A stretch of 58,059 nt of DNA, from NCBI RefSeq assembly GCF_000429525.1, contig NZ_AUCA01000022.1, positions 1 through 58,059 of the forward strand. The letters are read 5' to 3'. This document shows, piece after piece, positions 35,118 to 43,020 of this stretch. Position 1 is the stretch's first letter; each line of letters opens with the position of its first letter. Source of the stretch: Alicyclobacillus contaminans DSM 17975 (GTDB lineage Bacteria; Bacillota; Bacilli; Alicyclobacillales; Alicyclobacillaceae). A program made the position numbers and the translations under genes. The notes under the pieces are model-generated. The model ran no database searches, had not been told where the DNA came from, and was given only the letters and a program-made list of their open reading frames with translations.

Positions 35118-35906
35118 TCAAGCGTGCTCAGCAGGAGGTGGGTCCGATGACGACGCGGTGGCGGATGTCTGCGGCTCAGACGACGCGGCATCCACAGCCT
35201 CTGAGAGTTCGGTCAACGCTCGCTCCATCTGCCACACCTGCTGCCAGTCGAGGTCAGGCAACAGGTCATGAAAGTCGTACAACCATTCCGCGGCCAGAGA
35301 GTACTTCCATGCGGCGTCGGCAAAAAAACCGGCAGCCTGAGTAAATTCTTCCCATCGGGCCTGAAGAATTTGTTTTGTGGTATTCTCCGCTGCGGGTTCT
35401 TCGGCTTCGTCCAGGTGTTGGGCGACGTGCCTTCCGACGTTGTCCCAGAGCTGCGCGAACAGCGCATCGTCATCCAGGTGGTCAATGTGCAGGACACCGC
35501 GGAGGTGGTCCAGTTCATGGCATATCACGCGAGCCAGCACCCCTTGCGCGGTCCGTTGGCGGATGTTCCCATGTCTATCCGCGCCCTCCACAGTCACCTC
35601 CCATGGACGCGTCAACCGCACCGTGAGGTCCGGGAAGCTCGCGCACGATTCCGGTCCGAGCTGCTCTCCGCGCTGAGAGACCAACCTCGGGTTTACCCAT
35701 TCTTCCACCTGTTCGCCGGTGTCAACGACCATGACTTGAACCGGTATTCCGAACTGTGGCGCGGACAACCCCAGCACACCGTGAGCCGACAGGGCCTCCG
35801 CCAGGTTATCCAGCAGTTGATGGAGTTCCTGGTTGAACTGTACTACGGGCTGGGAGATCTCTCGCAAGCGGGCGGTGTCTCCCTGTTCAATGCTGTGGAC
35901 GGACAT
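35118..35906 (-). CDS. Peptide deformylase-like protein with C-terminal extension
   Basis: This 262-residue protein has residues 1-150 matching peptide deformylase: GLSAPQFG (motif 1, about 46-53), ESCAS (motif 2, C88; the usual form is EGCLS) and ICHELDH (motif 3, His130, Glu131, His134). The cysteine and both histidines that bind metal are kept. The last 110 residues are an extra, mostly helical, acidic region I do not recognise. The ATG at 35906 has AGGAAGGG at good distance; ATG at 35915 is too close to it. It is divergent from a MetAP-GNAT fusion. Confidence 0.85.
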   Translation of the reverse strand: MSVHSIEQGDTARLREISQPVVQFNQELHQLLDNLAEALSAHGVLGLSAPQFGIPVQVMVVDTGEQVEEWVNPRLVSQRGEQLGPESCASFPDLTVRLTRPWEVTVEGADRHGNIRQRTAQGVLARVICHELDHLRGVLHIDHLDDDALFAQLWDNVGRHVAQHLDEAEEPAAENTTKQILQARWEEFTQAAGFFADAAWKYSLAAEWLYDFHDLLPDLDWQQVWQMERALTELSEAVDAASSEPQTSATASSSDPPPAEHA

Positions 35907-36034
35907 GTCCACCATCCCTTCCTACGATGGAATTCCCTATTACATACGCTCGGCCGCTGTACCGTGGCGCGGGCGCTGGCCTAGTTCAATTCCGAAGACC
36001 TGAAGTATAGATAAATCATGGTGCTGTCATAACT

Positions 36035-36060
36035 TGAGTTTGCCGAACGTGACAAACTCA
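36035..36060. repeat. Inverted repeat before the MetAP-GNAT gene
   Basis: TGAGTTTG (36035-36042) and CAAACTCA (36053-36060) are perfect 8-base arms with a 10-base loop. They end 18 bases before the ATG, next to the ribosome site. It could be an operator or an RNA stem that limits translation. Confidence 0.6.
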
Positions 36061-36078
36061 CGCGGGAGGCGGAGGGGG

Positions 36079-37332
36079 ATGGAGATCCTAACAGCGGCGC
36101 AAATGGACGCACTTCGCGCGTCCGGCCGCATCAATGCGGAGGTGCATGCGGCGCTTGCCACACAAGTGGTCGCGGGGGGCACCGGTAAGGCGTTGGAACA
36201 GGTGGCCAAGCAAATGATTCATGACGCTGGTGGACATTCCTCGTTCGAGAGAGAAGGGCGTTTCCCAGCCTGTCTGTGCGTGTCCATCAACGATGAAATC
36301 GGTCACGGTCTGCCAAGCGAACGACCGTTTCAACCGGGCGATGTGGTCAAAGTGGATCTGGGTGTGGAATTTGATGGAATACACACCGATTGCGCGCATA
36401 CGTATTTGATTGGCCCTTATGACGACCGGGCGGAACGGTTGGTGCGTGCCGCGTACCGGGCGCTGTACGACGGGATTGCGGCGGCTCAGCCCGGCCATCG
36501 AATTTCCGATATTTCCTATGCCGTGGCGCGATCCGTGCACAACGACGGATGGGAGATTGTGCGTCACGCATTCGGGCACGGCATCGGCGCGCGTTTGCAC
36601 CAACCTCCGCAGATCCCGAGCTTTGGACCACCGGGGCGCGGCGCGCGATTGCGGGTGGGGACGGCCATCACCATTGAACCCGTGGTGGTGGCGGGACTGC
36701 GCTACACCCGCACCTTGGCGGACGGTTGGACTACGGTCACCGTCGATGGGAGCCTCGCCGCGCATGTCGAGCACACGGTGCTGATTTCAAACGATGGTCC
36801 TGAAGTGGTGACAGCGATGCCCGCCTCTTCGCACGAAGACGCGCGACCACGTCTGGGTGATCCGCTGACGCGGCCATCGGCCATAGATGTCGGGGGCCAC
36901 TCCATTGATTTGCACAGCCTGGGTCCGGCCGATATGGAGGAGGCTCTCGCGTTGGCGCATCGGACGATGGACTCGGTTTTGGTGGAAGCCTGGGGCCGTC
37001 GCGTTCATCCGAATGATCTGTTCGGCCGGAAGGGCAGTCAGGGGTGGGTGTGTCGCGATGCCCAGGGCGACCTGGCGGCGTTCGTCATCTTCGAGAAGGT
37101 GCATCTTCTGCACGTGCACATCCTCGCGGTGGCGGAGGCTTGGCAGGGCACAGGGCTTGCCCACGGGTTGTTCGATGTTCTGGAGCAGGCTGCGGCGGAG
37201 AGCGGATTGCCGGGGCTGGAGCTGTGGGTACAGGAAAACAATCTACGTGCCATTCGCTTTTACCAGCATCGCGGTTTCCAAGATGCGGGCGTGCCGTACG
37301 TCAACACACGACGGATGATCAAGCGGTTATGA
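36079..37332 (+). CDS. Methionine aminopeptidase fused to a GNAT acetyltransferase
   Basis: This is one 417-residue frame. Residues 1-240 are a type I methionine aminopeptidase with all five metal ligands (D93, D104, H167, E200, E231) and the substrate histidine H76 (NDEIGHG). Residues about 280-417 are a GNAT acetyltransferase with acetyl-CoA motif A (VAEAWQGTGLAHGLFDVLEQ) and motif B (WVQENNLRAIRFYQHRGF). The joint (about 240-280) is hydrophilic, with no stop or frame change. The ATG at 36079 follows GGAGGCGGAGGGGG. It may remove Met and acetylate the new N-terminus (inference). Confidence 0.92.
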   Translation: MEILTAAQMDALRASGRINAEVHAALATQVVAGGTGKALEQVAKQMIHDAGGHSSFEREGRFPACLCVSINDEIGHGLPSERPFQPGDVVKVDLGVEFDGIHTDCAHTYLIGPYDDRAERLVRAAYRALYDGIAAAQPGHRISDISYAVARSVHNDGWEIVRHAFGHGIGARLHQPPQIPSFGPPGRGARLRVGTAITIEPVVVAGLRYTRTLADGWTTVTVDGSLAAHVEHTVLISNDGPEVVTAMPASSHEDARPRLGDPLTRPSAIDVGGHSIDLHSLGPADMEEALALAHRTMDSVLVEAWGRRVHPNDLFGRKGSQGWVCRDAQGDLAAFVIFEKVHLLHVHILAVAEAWQGTGLAHGLFDVLEQAAAESGLPGLELWVQENNLRAIRFYQHRGFQDAGVPYVNTRRMIKRL

Positions 37333-37353
37333 CGCCGATTACGGAAATCACCC

Positions 37354-37420
37354 ACCCAAAACCCGAACGATAACTTGCCAAAAAGGTAAAATGTACGTAT
37401 ATTGTTCTTTTGGGTTTTGT
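37354..37420 (+). promoter_or_regulatory. Promoter inside a long hairpin before the flavoprotein gene
   Basis: TTGCCA (37375-37380) and TATATT (37398-37403) at 17-base spacing form a good promoter. It lies between the arms CCCAAAACCCGAAC and GTTCTTTTGGGTTTTG. The hairpin with its T-rich end could also terminate the upstream transcript. Confidence 0.55.
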
Positions 37421-37469
37421 CTCCGCGCCACTGTACTGCAGCGCGGCGAATCAAGGATGGGGAAAGCAG

Positions 37470-38906
37470 GTGGTTGACGTGTCGCAAACCTACGACGCGC
37501 TCATCGTCGGCGCAGGTCCCGCTGGATTGTATGCTGCCTATGAATTTACGCGGAAGCGGCCGCAGAGCCGCGTTCTGTTGCTTGACAAAGGGGTGGAGGC
37601 ACACCGTCGGCGCTGTCCAATCTTGGAAGAGCGGATCGCAAAGTGTCCGCCCGCCAACAAGAAGAAGGATTACGCGGGCTGCCTGCCGGCCTGCGGCATT
37701 TTGAACGGCGCTGGGGGAGCCGGGAGCTTCAGTGATGGGAAGTTCAACATCACCGCGGAGTTCGGTGGATTTCTGACTGACTATTTATCCCCGTCCGAAG
37801 TGCTCAACTTGATTGAATATGTGGACGCCATCAACCTGGCGCACGGAGCGCCGGGCGCCATCACCGATCCGACGACGGATGCCGTCCGGGCGATTGAACG
37901 CAAGGCGGCCGGGGCTGGTCTGAAGCTGCTCCGCGCGCGCGTGCGCCACATCGGTACCGACAAAAACCTGGAATTGATGAACAGCATCTTTGAGTATCTA
38001 TCGGCGCGGATTGAACTTCGATTCCGGACGTTTGTGGAGGACTTTTTGATTGCGGACGGGCGGGTGCATGGCGTGGTCACCCGCGACGGCGAGGAAATCT
38101 ACGCGAAAAACGTTCTGGTTGCGCCGGGCCGCGATGGCTCAACCTGGTTGAGCGATCTATTTCGAAAACACGGGCTGAAGATGACCAACAACCAGGTGGA
38201 CATCGGAGTTCGGGTGGAAACATCGAATGTGGTCATGCAGGAGATCAACGAACACCTGTACGAAGGAAAGTTTATTTTTGAGTCTCCGTCCACGGGTCTG
38301 CGCTGTCGAACGTTCTGCAGCAACCCATCGGGTCATGTGGTGATTGAGAACCATTCCGGCGTGATGGCGGCCAACGGACACGCCTACAAAGATCCGGCGC
38401 TCGGCACCGAAAATACCAACTTTGCACTGCTCGTCAGCCATCGGTTCACCGGGCCGTTTGACCGGCCCAATGAGTTTGCGAAGCAGATCTGCCGACATGC
38501 CAATGAATTGTCGAACGGATCCATCATCATTCAGCGCTACGGGGATTTGCTGAAAGGCCGTCGCAGTACGCCACAGCGCATTCGCGAAGGATTTATCGAG
38601 CCTTCGTTGAAGGAGGCGGTGCCGGGCGATCTCGGTTTGGTGCTGCCCTACAAGACGATGGTGGCGCTCCGCGAGATGATAGAGGCCCTGAATTACGTCA
38701 CGCCGGGCATTGCCAGTGAACACACGTTGTTCTACGGCGTGGAGGCCAAGTTTTACGCCGCTCGGGCGGACGTGGATTCACGCCTGGAGACCCAGGTGAA
38801 AGGGCTGTACTGTGCCGGCGACGGCCCGGGCATTTCCCGGGGCATTTCTCAAGCCGCCAGCAGCGGCGTGTATGCAGCACGCAATATCATGGAGACACTG
38901 GTGTAG
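37470..38906 (+). CDS. FAD-dependent dehydrogenase (COG2509 type)
   Basis: This flavoprotein of about 478 residues begins with the FAD-binding LIVGAGPAGLYAAYEF. Cysteine-containing stretches (RRRCPI, AKCPP, GCLPACGILNGAGGAGSFSDGK) and the C-terminal GLYCAGDGPGISRGISQAASSG are typical of the uncharacterised NAD(P)/FAD dehydrogenase group COG2509. The start is uncertain between GTG at 37470 (GGGGAAAG upstream) and GTG at 37479. The substrate is not known. It has its own promoter and terminator. Confidence 0.85.
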   Translation: MVDVSQTYDALIVGAGPAGLYAAYEFTRKRPQSRVLLLDKGVEAHRRRCPILEERIAKCPPANKKKDYAGCLPACGILNGAGGAGSFSDGKFNITAEFGGFLTDYLSPSEVLNLIEYVDAINLAHGAPGAITDPTTDAVRAIERKAAGAGLKLLRARVRHIGTDKNLELMNSIFEYLSARIELRFRTFVEDFLIADGRVHGVVTRDGEEIYAKNVLVAPGRDGSTWLSDLFRKHGLKMTNNQVDIGVRVETSNVVMQEINEHLYEGKFIFESPSTGLRCRTFCSNPSGHVVIENHSGVMAANGHAYKDPALGTENTNFALLVSHRFTGPFDRPNEFAKQICRHANELSNGSIIIQRYGDLLKGRRSTPQRIREGFIEPSLKEAVPGDLGLVLPYKTMVALREMIEALNYVTPGIASEHTLFYGVEAKFYAARADVDSRLETQVKGLYCAGDGPGISRGISQAASSGVYAARNIMETLV

Positions 38907-38974
38907 ACGCGAGATGCACCTGGGTTCGTTTGAACGGGTTTCTGGCTCTCGCATCACCACTCGGGTGTATTGAG

Positions 38975-39005
38975 GAAAAGGGAGGTTATTCCTCCCGTTT
39001 CTCTT
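38975..39005 (+). terminator. Terminator after the flavoprotein gene
   Basis: GGGAGG-TTATT-CCTCCC (38980-38996) is followed by GTTTCTCTT. Confidence 0.8.
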
Positions 39006-39108
39006 ACCCGTGCGTATCGTTGGAGTGTGGTACACTCGGGGTGGCGAGCGGGCACCCCGGCGCATCATTCGGGACCTGCCAGGGGAAAAATTGGACTAAG
39101 GCGGATGA

Positions 39109-40500
39109 ATGGTGCTTCAGGACGATGCATACATAGTAGAGACAACCTACGATGCGATTCATTGGATTTATACGTCGTTTTTGGCCGTGAAGGCGTCCAT
39201 CGCGGGCAAACCGGATTGCGAAGTTCGACATCCGGAGTGGACAAGCCACCTGTTGGAACGGTTCGGGCGGCCAGACAAGTACGGATACAACGTGGCCGTG
39301 ACCGGAAGCAAAGGCAAGGGATCCCACGCCATTTTGCTCGCAGGGATGCTGCAGAAACTGGGTTTTCGCGTCGGGTTGTTCACGGGCCCGCATCTGGTGG
39401 ACTTTATGGAGCGATTCCGCGTGAACGGTCGAATCATGCCTGAGTCATCCTTCCGGGCGTACATTCAACAGGTGCGCTCCGAAGTGAACCGCGTGGCGCT
39501 GCCAGACGGACAATATTTTGGTCCGGTGGGTCTGCTGGCGGTGGTTGCAGCGCTGTGGTTTCGAGACGAGCGCACCGATGTCAACATCTTTGAATTGGGC
39601 CGCGGCGCGCTCCACGACGACGTGAATCGCATTCACCACGAGGGCGCTGTGGTTGCGCCCGTATTTCTCGAGCACGCGCGAGAATTGGGACCGACATTGG
39701 CCGATGTTGCGCGAGAAAAGGCTGGGATTATCACGTCGGATACGCGGTGGGTGTGCAGTCATCCTCAGTCCGATGTGGTGCAGCGGGCGCTGTTGGCGCG
39801 GGCTGGCGCGGAGCGGGCGGCCGTTCGTTCCCTCGGTGCGCAGATTCCGAAAGGGACGGTGGCGGGCGATGTTTTAACGCTCTCCTACCCCGAGGCGCAA
39901 TATCGCATCACACTTCCTTTTGCGGACGGATTTATGGCGCAAAACGCCAGTGTGGCGTTTGACGCCGCGCGTCAGGTGTGGCGGAGGCTCCGCGAAGGGG
40001 AGCGTCTGGCGACAGCCATCGACCTGTCACAGCTTCGCTTGCCGGGGCGGCTCCAGGTATTGGCGGATAAACCGCTGACGGTGCTGGACGGGACCATTCA
40101 CGCAGAGTCGGCCGTGTACCTGAGACAGTGGGTGGCCGCGCGACGGCGTGGCCGGGCGGGGAAAGTGGTCGCCGTGGTCAGCGTCCCTGCGGACAAGGAC
40201 GGCGAAGGTGTCATTCGGGAACTGTCGCAGGTGGTGGATAAAATTCTCTTGACAACCTCCGGTAATCCGCATCTCCGTTATCATCGGCAGTTGTACGACG
40301 TGGCCCGCCGGTATCACGCGGCCTGCGACTGGTTCGAGCAGGTTCAGGATGCATTGACCAGATCTCGGCTGGAGACCACCGCCGAGGATCTGCTGGTCTT
40401 CGCCGGAACGCAGTCGTTTGTGGGAGACGTGTTGAAGAGGTATCCAGTCGATACCAGGACCTTATGGGCGGATACGGAAACGGAGCGTGAGCGCTGTTGA
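39109..40500 (+). CDS. FolC-like Mur-ligase family protein
   Basis: This 463-residue protein belongs to the folylpolyglutamate synthase branch of ATP-dependent Mur ligases. The P-loop is GSKGKGS where FolC has GTNGKGS, and GLFTGPHLVDFMERFRVNGR replaces the usual TSPHL stretch. The LGPTLADVAREKAGII region is well kept, but the DH dyad before it is EH (FLEHARELG). The differences suggest a specialised gamma-glutamyl-type ligase rather than the housekeeping FolC. Its stop overlaps the next gene's TTG start. No folate genes are nearby. Confidence 0.8.
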   Translation: MVLQDDAYIVETTYDAIHWIYTSFLAVKASIAGKPDCEVRHPEWTSHLLERFGRPDKYGYNVAVTGSKGKGSHAILLAGMLQKLGFRVGLFTGPHLVDFMERFRVNGRIMPESSFRAYIQQVRSEVNRVALPDGQYFGPVGLLAVVAALWFRDERTDVNIFELGRGALHDDVNRIHHEGAVVAPVFLEHARELGPTLADVAREKAGIITSDTRWVCSHPQSDVVQRALLARAGAERAAVRSLGAQIPKGTVAGDVLTLSYPEAQYRITLPFADGFMAQNASVAFDAARQVWRRLREGERLATAIDLSQLRLPGRLQVLADKPLTVLDGTIHAESAVYLRQWVAARRRGRAGKVVAVVSVPADKDGEGVIRELSQVVDKILLTTSGNPHLRYHRQLYDVARRYHAACDWFEQVQDALTRSRLETTAEDLLVFAGTQSFVGDVLKRYPVDTRTLWADTETERERC

Positions 40501-41033
40501 TCTGGCAATTGATACTGCTCGGCATCGCCATGGGCATGAACAATGCGTTGGCCTCTGTTGCACTGGGAACCATGAATCTCTCGAGGGTCCAACAGTTCAA
40601 AACGGCGGTGGTGTTTGGCGCGTTTGAGGCGCTGATGCCGGTGATTGGGCTCTTCCTCGGCAGCGAATTGGCACAGGTGGCTGGGCGGTTCGCCAAATTC
40701 ATCGGGATTGGCGTATTGGTTGTGCTTGGCGTCTATCTGCTGCTGAAGCAGGCCGACGCCAACGACGACGAGTCGCCGCGCAAAATGGGAGCGCAGGGGC
40801 TGCTGTTGGCCGCGGCTTTAAGTCTGGACAACCTGACGGTTGGATTCGGTCTCGGGATGCTTGCCGTGCCCATCGGATTGGCCGCCGTTGTATTTGGCTG
40901 CATCAGTTTGGTGATGACACTGGTCGGGCTGGAGGCTGGGCGATTTCTTGGATCGAGAGTGTCCATCTCTGCGGACAGGTTGTCCGGCGGTGTCTTGCTG
41001 TTGATTGCCACGGTCATGCTCGTGGTGCAGTGA
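40497..41033 (+). CDS. MntP/YtaF-like membrane protein
   Basis: This 178-residue protein has six membrane segments in two inverted-looking halves, with GMNNALASVALG in the first and LSLDNLTVGFGLGM in the second. These are the paired acidic/asparagine motifs of the MntP manganese exporter and sporulation protein YtaF family. The first-half aspartate is Asn here. The TTG start overlaps the preceding stop (TTGA), so it is translated with the FolC-like gene. Confidence 0.8.
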   Translation: MIWQLILLGIAMGMNNALASVALGTMNLSRVQQFKTAVVFGAFEALMPVIGLFLGSELAQVAGRFAKFIGIGVLVVLGVYLLLKQADANDDESPRKMGAQGLLLAAALSLDNLTVGFGLGMLAVPIGLAAVVFGCISLVMTLVGLEAGRFLGSRVSISADRLSGGVLLLIATVMLVVQ

Positions 41034-41117
41034 GCCTGGGGGTGGCACAGATTGAGCAGAGCGCCCATAGGCTGTGGGTAGCGATGAGCAACGCACAGAG
41101 GAGAAGGGGCGTGCAGT

Positions 41118-42068
41118 GTGAATAACCCAGTTTGGTCTGAATTACTCAACGACGTGCTGCCAGGCAGAGTGGAAAAGCCGCGATTGTCGGGATTGACGAT
41201 GGTGATTGACACAGGGCTGCCGTTGGGGCTGACGCGCGATATTCTGGAAATGGCCGCGCCGCACATTGACTTTTGGAAGTTTGGATTCGGCAGCGCCTCC
41301 GTGTGTCCGCCGCATGCGATGGTGAATAAGGTTGCCCTTTGTCAGGAGTATGGTATCCTTGCGTATCCCGGCGGAACCTCTTTGGAGATTGCCGTGCTGC
41401 AGAATGTGTGGACAGAGTATCTGGACATGTTGTGGGATGGCGGCGTACGCGTGGTGGAGGTGTCGGATGGCACCATCACGCTGCCTTTGGCACAGCGTCG
41501 GGAGATCATCCGCACGGCTCGGCACAAAGGTTTCACCGTGCTCGCCGAGGTTGGGAAGAAGGAGCGCGGGCGCTACCTCGACGGCGATACGATGGCATCC
41601 CTCATCCACCAGGATTTGACACACGGGGCGCACTATGTCATCGTGGAGGGCCGCGAAGGGGGAAAAGGCGTTGGCGTTTTTCAGGCGGACGGCGGCGTCA
41701 AAGAGGATGCGGTGGACCAATTGTTGCGCGGACTCGGCCCCATGGCCACCCGCGTCATCTGGGAAGCGCCGCTGGTCGAGCAGCAAATCTACTATCTGCG
41801 CACGTTCGGACACAAAGTGAACCTTGGCAACATCAAGCCGCTTGAGGTGATCGCATTGGAGAGCCTGCGCCGAGGATTGCGCAGCGACACGTTGCGCGAA
41901 GCGCTGCCGGCGTCGGAGGCCGCTGAGCCGTCCGAGGCGAGCGACGAGATGGTCACGTTGCCGCCTGCCGCCAGTGACGAAGTGCTGCCACGACCCACGT
42001 TGTGGACGCAGGCGCGCACAGGCATGCATGATGAGCGCCGTCATCGCAGGCAACGGCTGAATGGATAG
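41118..42068 (+). CDS. Phosphosulfolactate synthase (ComA/YitD family)
   Basis: This 316-residue protein has a TIM-barrel core (about 1-255) that matches (2R)-phospho-3-sulfolactate synthase, which adds sulfite to phosphoenolpyruvate. Family stretches include MVIDTGLPLG, FWKFGFGSA, EVSDGTITL, AEVGKKERG and VIWEAPLVEQQIYY. The last 60 residues are a polar tail. In Bacillus the enzyme leads to sulfolactate in spores; in archaea it leads to coenzyme M. No ComB or ComC is present here. The GTG at 41118 has GGAGAAGGGG upstream. Confidence 0.9.
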   Translation: MNNPVWSELLNDVLPGRVEKPRLSGLTMVIDTGLPLGLTRDILEMAAPHIDFWKFGFGSASVCPPHAMVNKVALCQEYGILAYPGGTSLEIAVLQNVWTEYLDMLWDGGVRVVEVSDGTITLPLAQRREIIRTARHKGFTVLAEVGKKERGRYLDGDTMASLIHQDLTHGAHYVIVEGREGGKGVGVFQADGGVKEDAVDQLLRGLGPMATRVIWEAPLVEQQIYYLRTFGHKVNLGNIKPLEVIALESLRRGLRSDTLREALPASEAAEPSEASDEMVTLPPAASDEVLPRPTLWTQARTGMHDERRHRRQRLNG

Positions 42069-42114
42069 TGGCGGTGGCCGCAGCGTATTGTGCAGCGGCA
42101 CACCGCACAACAGC

Positions 42115-42138
42115 GGTGCCCGGACCATGCCGGGCACC
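42115..42138. terminator. Hairpin between convergent genes
   Basis: GGTGCCCGG pairs with CCGGGCACC. No clear T-run follows on either strand, so termination is only possible. Confidence 0.4.
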
Positions 42139-42169
42139 GAGTCTGTATGATGATTTCCGTGGTGGACGG

Positions 42170-42679
42170 TTATTTGGCTGCTTTGGCGGCGTTCAGCGCA
42201 GCCTCGTAGTTCGGATGCTGTCCTGCTTCGGGAACATATTCCACGTGGACGAGCGTGTCGTTCGAGTCCACGACGAACACGGCGCGGGACTCCAATCGCA
42301 GTTCCTTAATGTAGGTGCCATACGCCTTGCCGAACGACATGGAGAGGTGATCTGACAGGGTAATCACACGGTCAACGCCTGCCGCGCCGCACCAACGCGC
42401 TTGAGCAAAGGGCAGGTCCGCGCTGATGGTCAACACCACCACGTTGTCGCCGAGACCTGCCGCAGCTTCGTTGAACTTCCGGGTCTGCGCGTCGCAAACG
42501 CCGGTATCCAGCGACGGCACGACGCTGAGAATCCGAACTTTCCCCTTATACGCTTCCAGAGTGACCTTCGACCGGTCATTTGCAACCAGTTCCGCATTCG
42601 GAGCTTTATCCCCGACCTTCAATTCCGGGCCTTCCAGGGTCACCGGCTTGCCCGCAAACAGAAACGTCCGCTCTGCCAT
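42170..42679 (-). CDS. tpx: Thiol peroxidase
   Basis: This 169-residue peroxiredoxin of the Tpx class reduces peroxides with thioredoxin. The peroxidatic cysteine is C62 in PSLDTGVCDAQTRKF and the resolving cysteine is C97 in FAQARWCGAAG. The length and both cysteine contexts are typical. The ATG at 42679 follows GGAGGG. A promoter lies 50-80 bases upstream. Confidence 0.96.
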   Translation of the reverse strand: MAERTFLFAGKPVTLEGPELKVGDKAPNAELVANDRSKVTLEAYKGKVRILSVVPSLDTGVCDAQTRKFNEAAAGLGDNVVVLTISADLPFAQARWCGAAGVDRVITLSDHLSMSFGKAYGTYIKELRLESRAVFVVDSNDTLVHVEYVPEAGQHPNYEAALNAAKAAK

Positions 42680-42730
42680 ACGTATCTTCCCTCCGCTTCA
42701 CGAAGCTGGGCGGTGCTTCCGCCTGTCCGT

Positions 42731-42760
42731 ATCATAGCACACCGGTACGGCGATTGGTAA
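42731..42760 (-). promoter_or_regulatory. Probable tpx promoter
   Basis: Read on the minus strand, TTACCA (42755-42760) and TATGAT (42731-42736) are 18 bases apart, about 52 bases before the ATG. Confidence 0.5.
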
Positions 42761-42877
42761 CGTTGGACACCGTTGGTCAATTCGGCACCGATTGACGAGC
42801 CCACCAGAACTTTAGCATTTCTTTCCCCGACATTCGTTGATAAGGTGGTAGACACACGGGGACGCCGTGGCGTCCAA

Positions 42878-43008
42878 ATCACGCCGAATCCTGGAACCCA
42901 GGTACGGGGGATTTTCGCGTCGTCGATGGCGGCGACAGGGGTGAAGGCTGTCCACACAGCCCGGGTCCTTTCCTCGATCCGAACCCGTCAACTAACCTCG
43001 GAGGCATA
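42878..43008 (+). promoter_or_regulatory. c-di-AMP riboswitch (ydaO-yuaA type)
   Basis: The leader of the NlpC/P60 gene contains ydaO hallmarks in order: CGCCGAATCCTGGAACCCAGGTACGGGGGA, then CAGGGGTGAAGGCTGTCC, and the strongly conserved 3' end CCGAACCCGTCAACTAACCTCGGAGGC (42968-43006; the first and last elements are described rather than fully aligned). This RNA class binds cyclic di-AMP and commonly precedes cell-wall hydrolase genes in Gram-positive bacteria. The exact 5' edge is approximate. Confidence 0.88.
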
Positions 43009-43020
43009 AGGAGGAAACCA

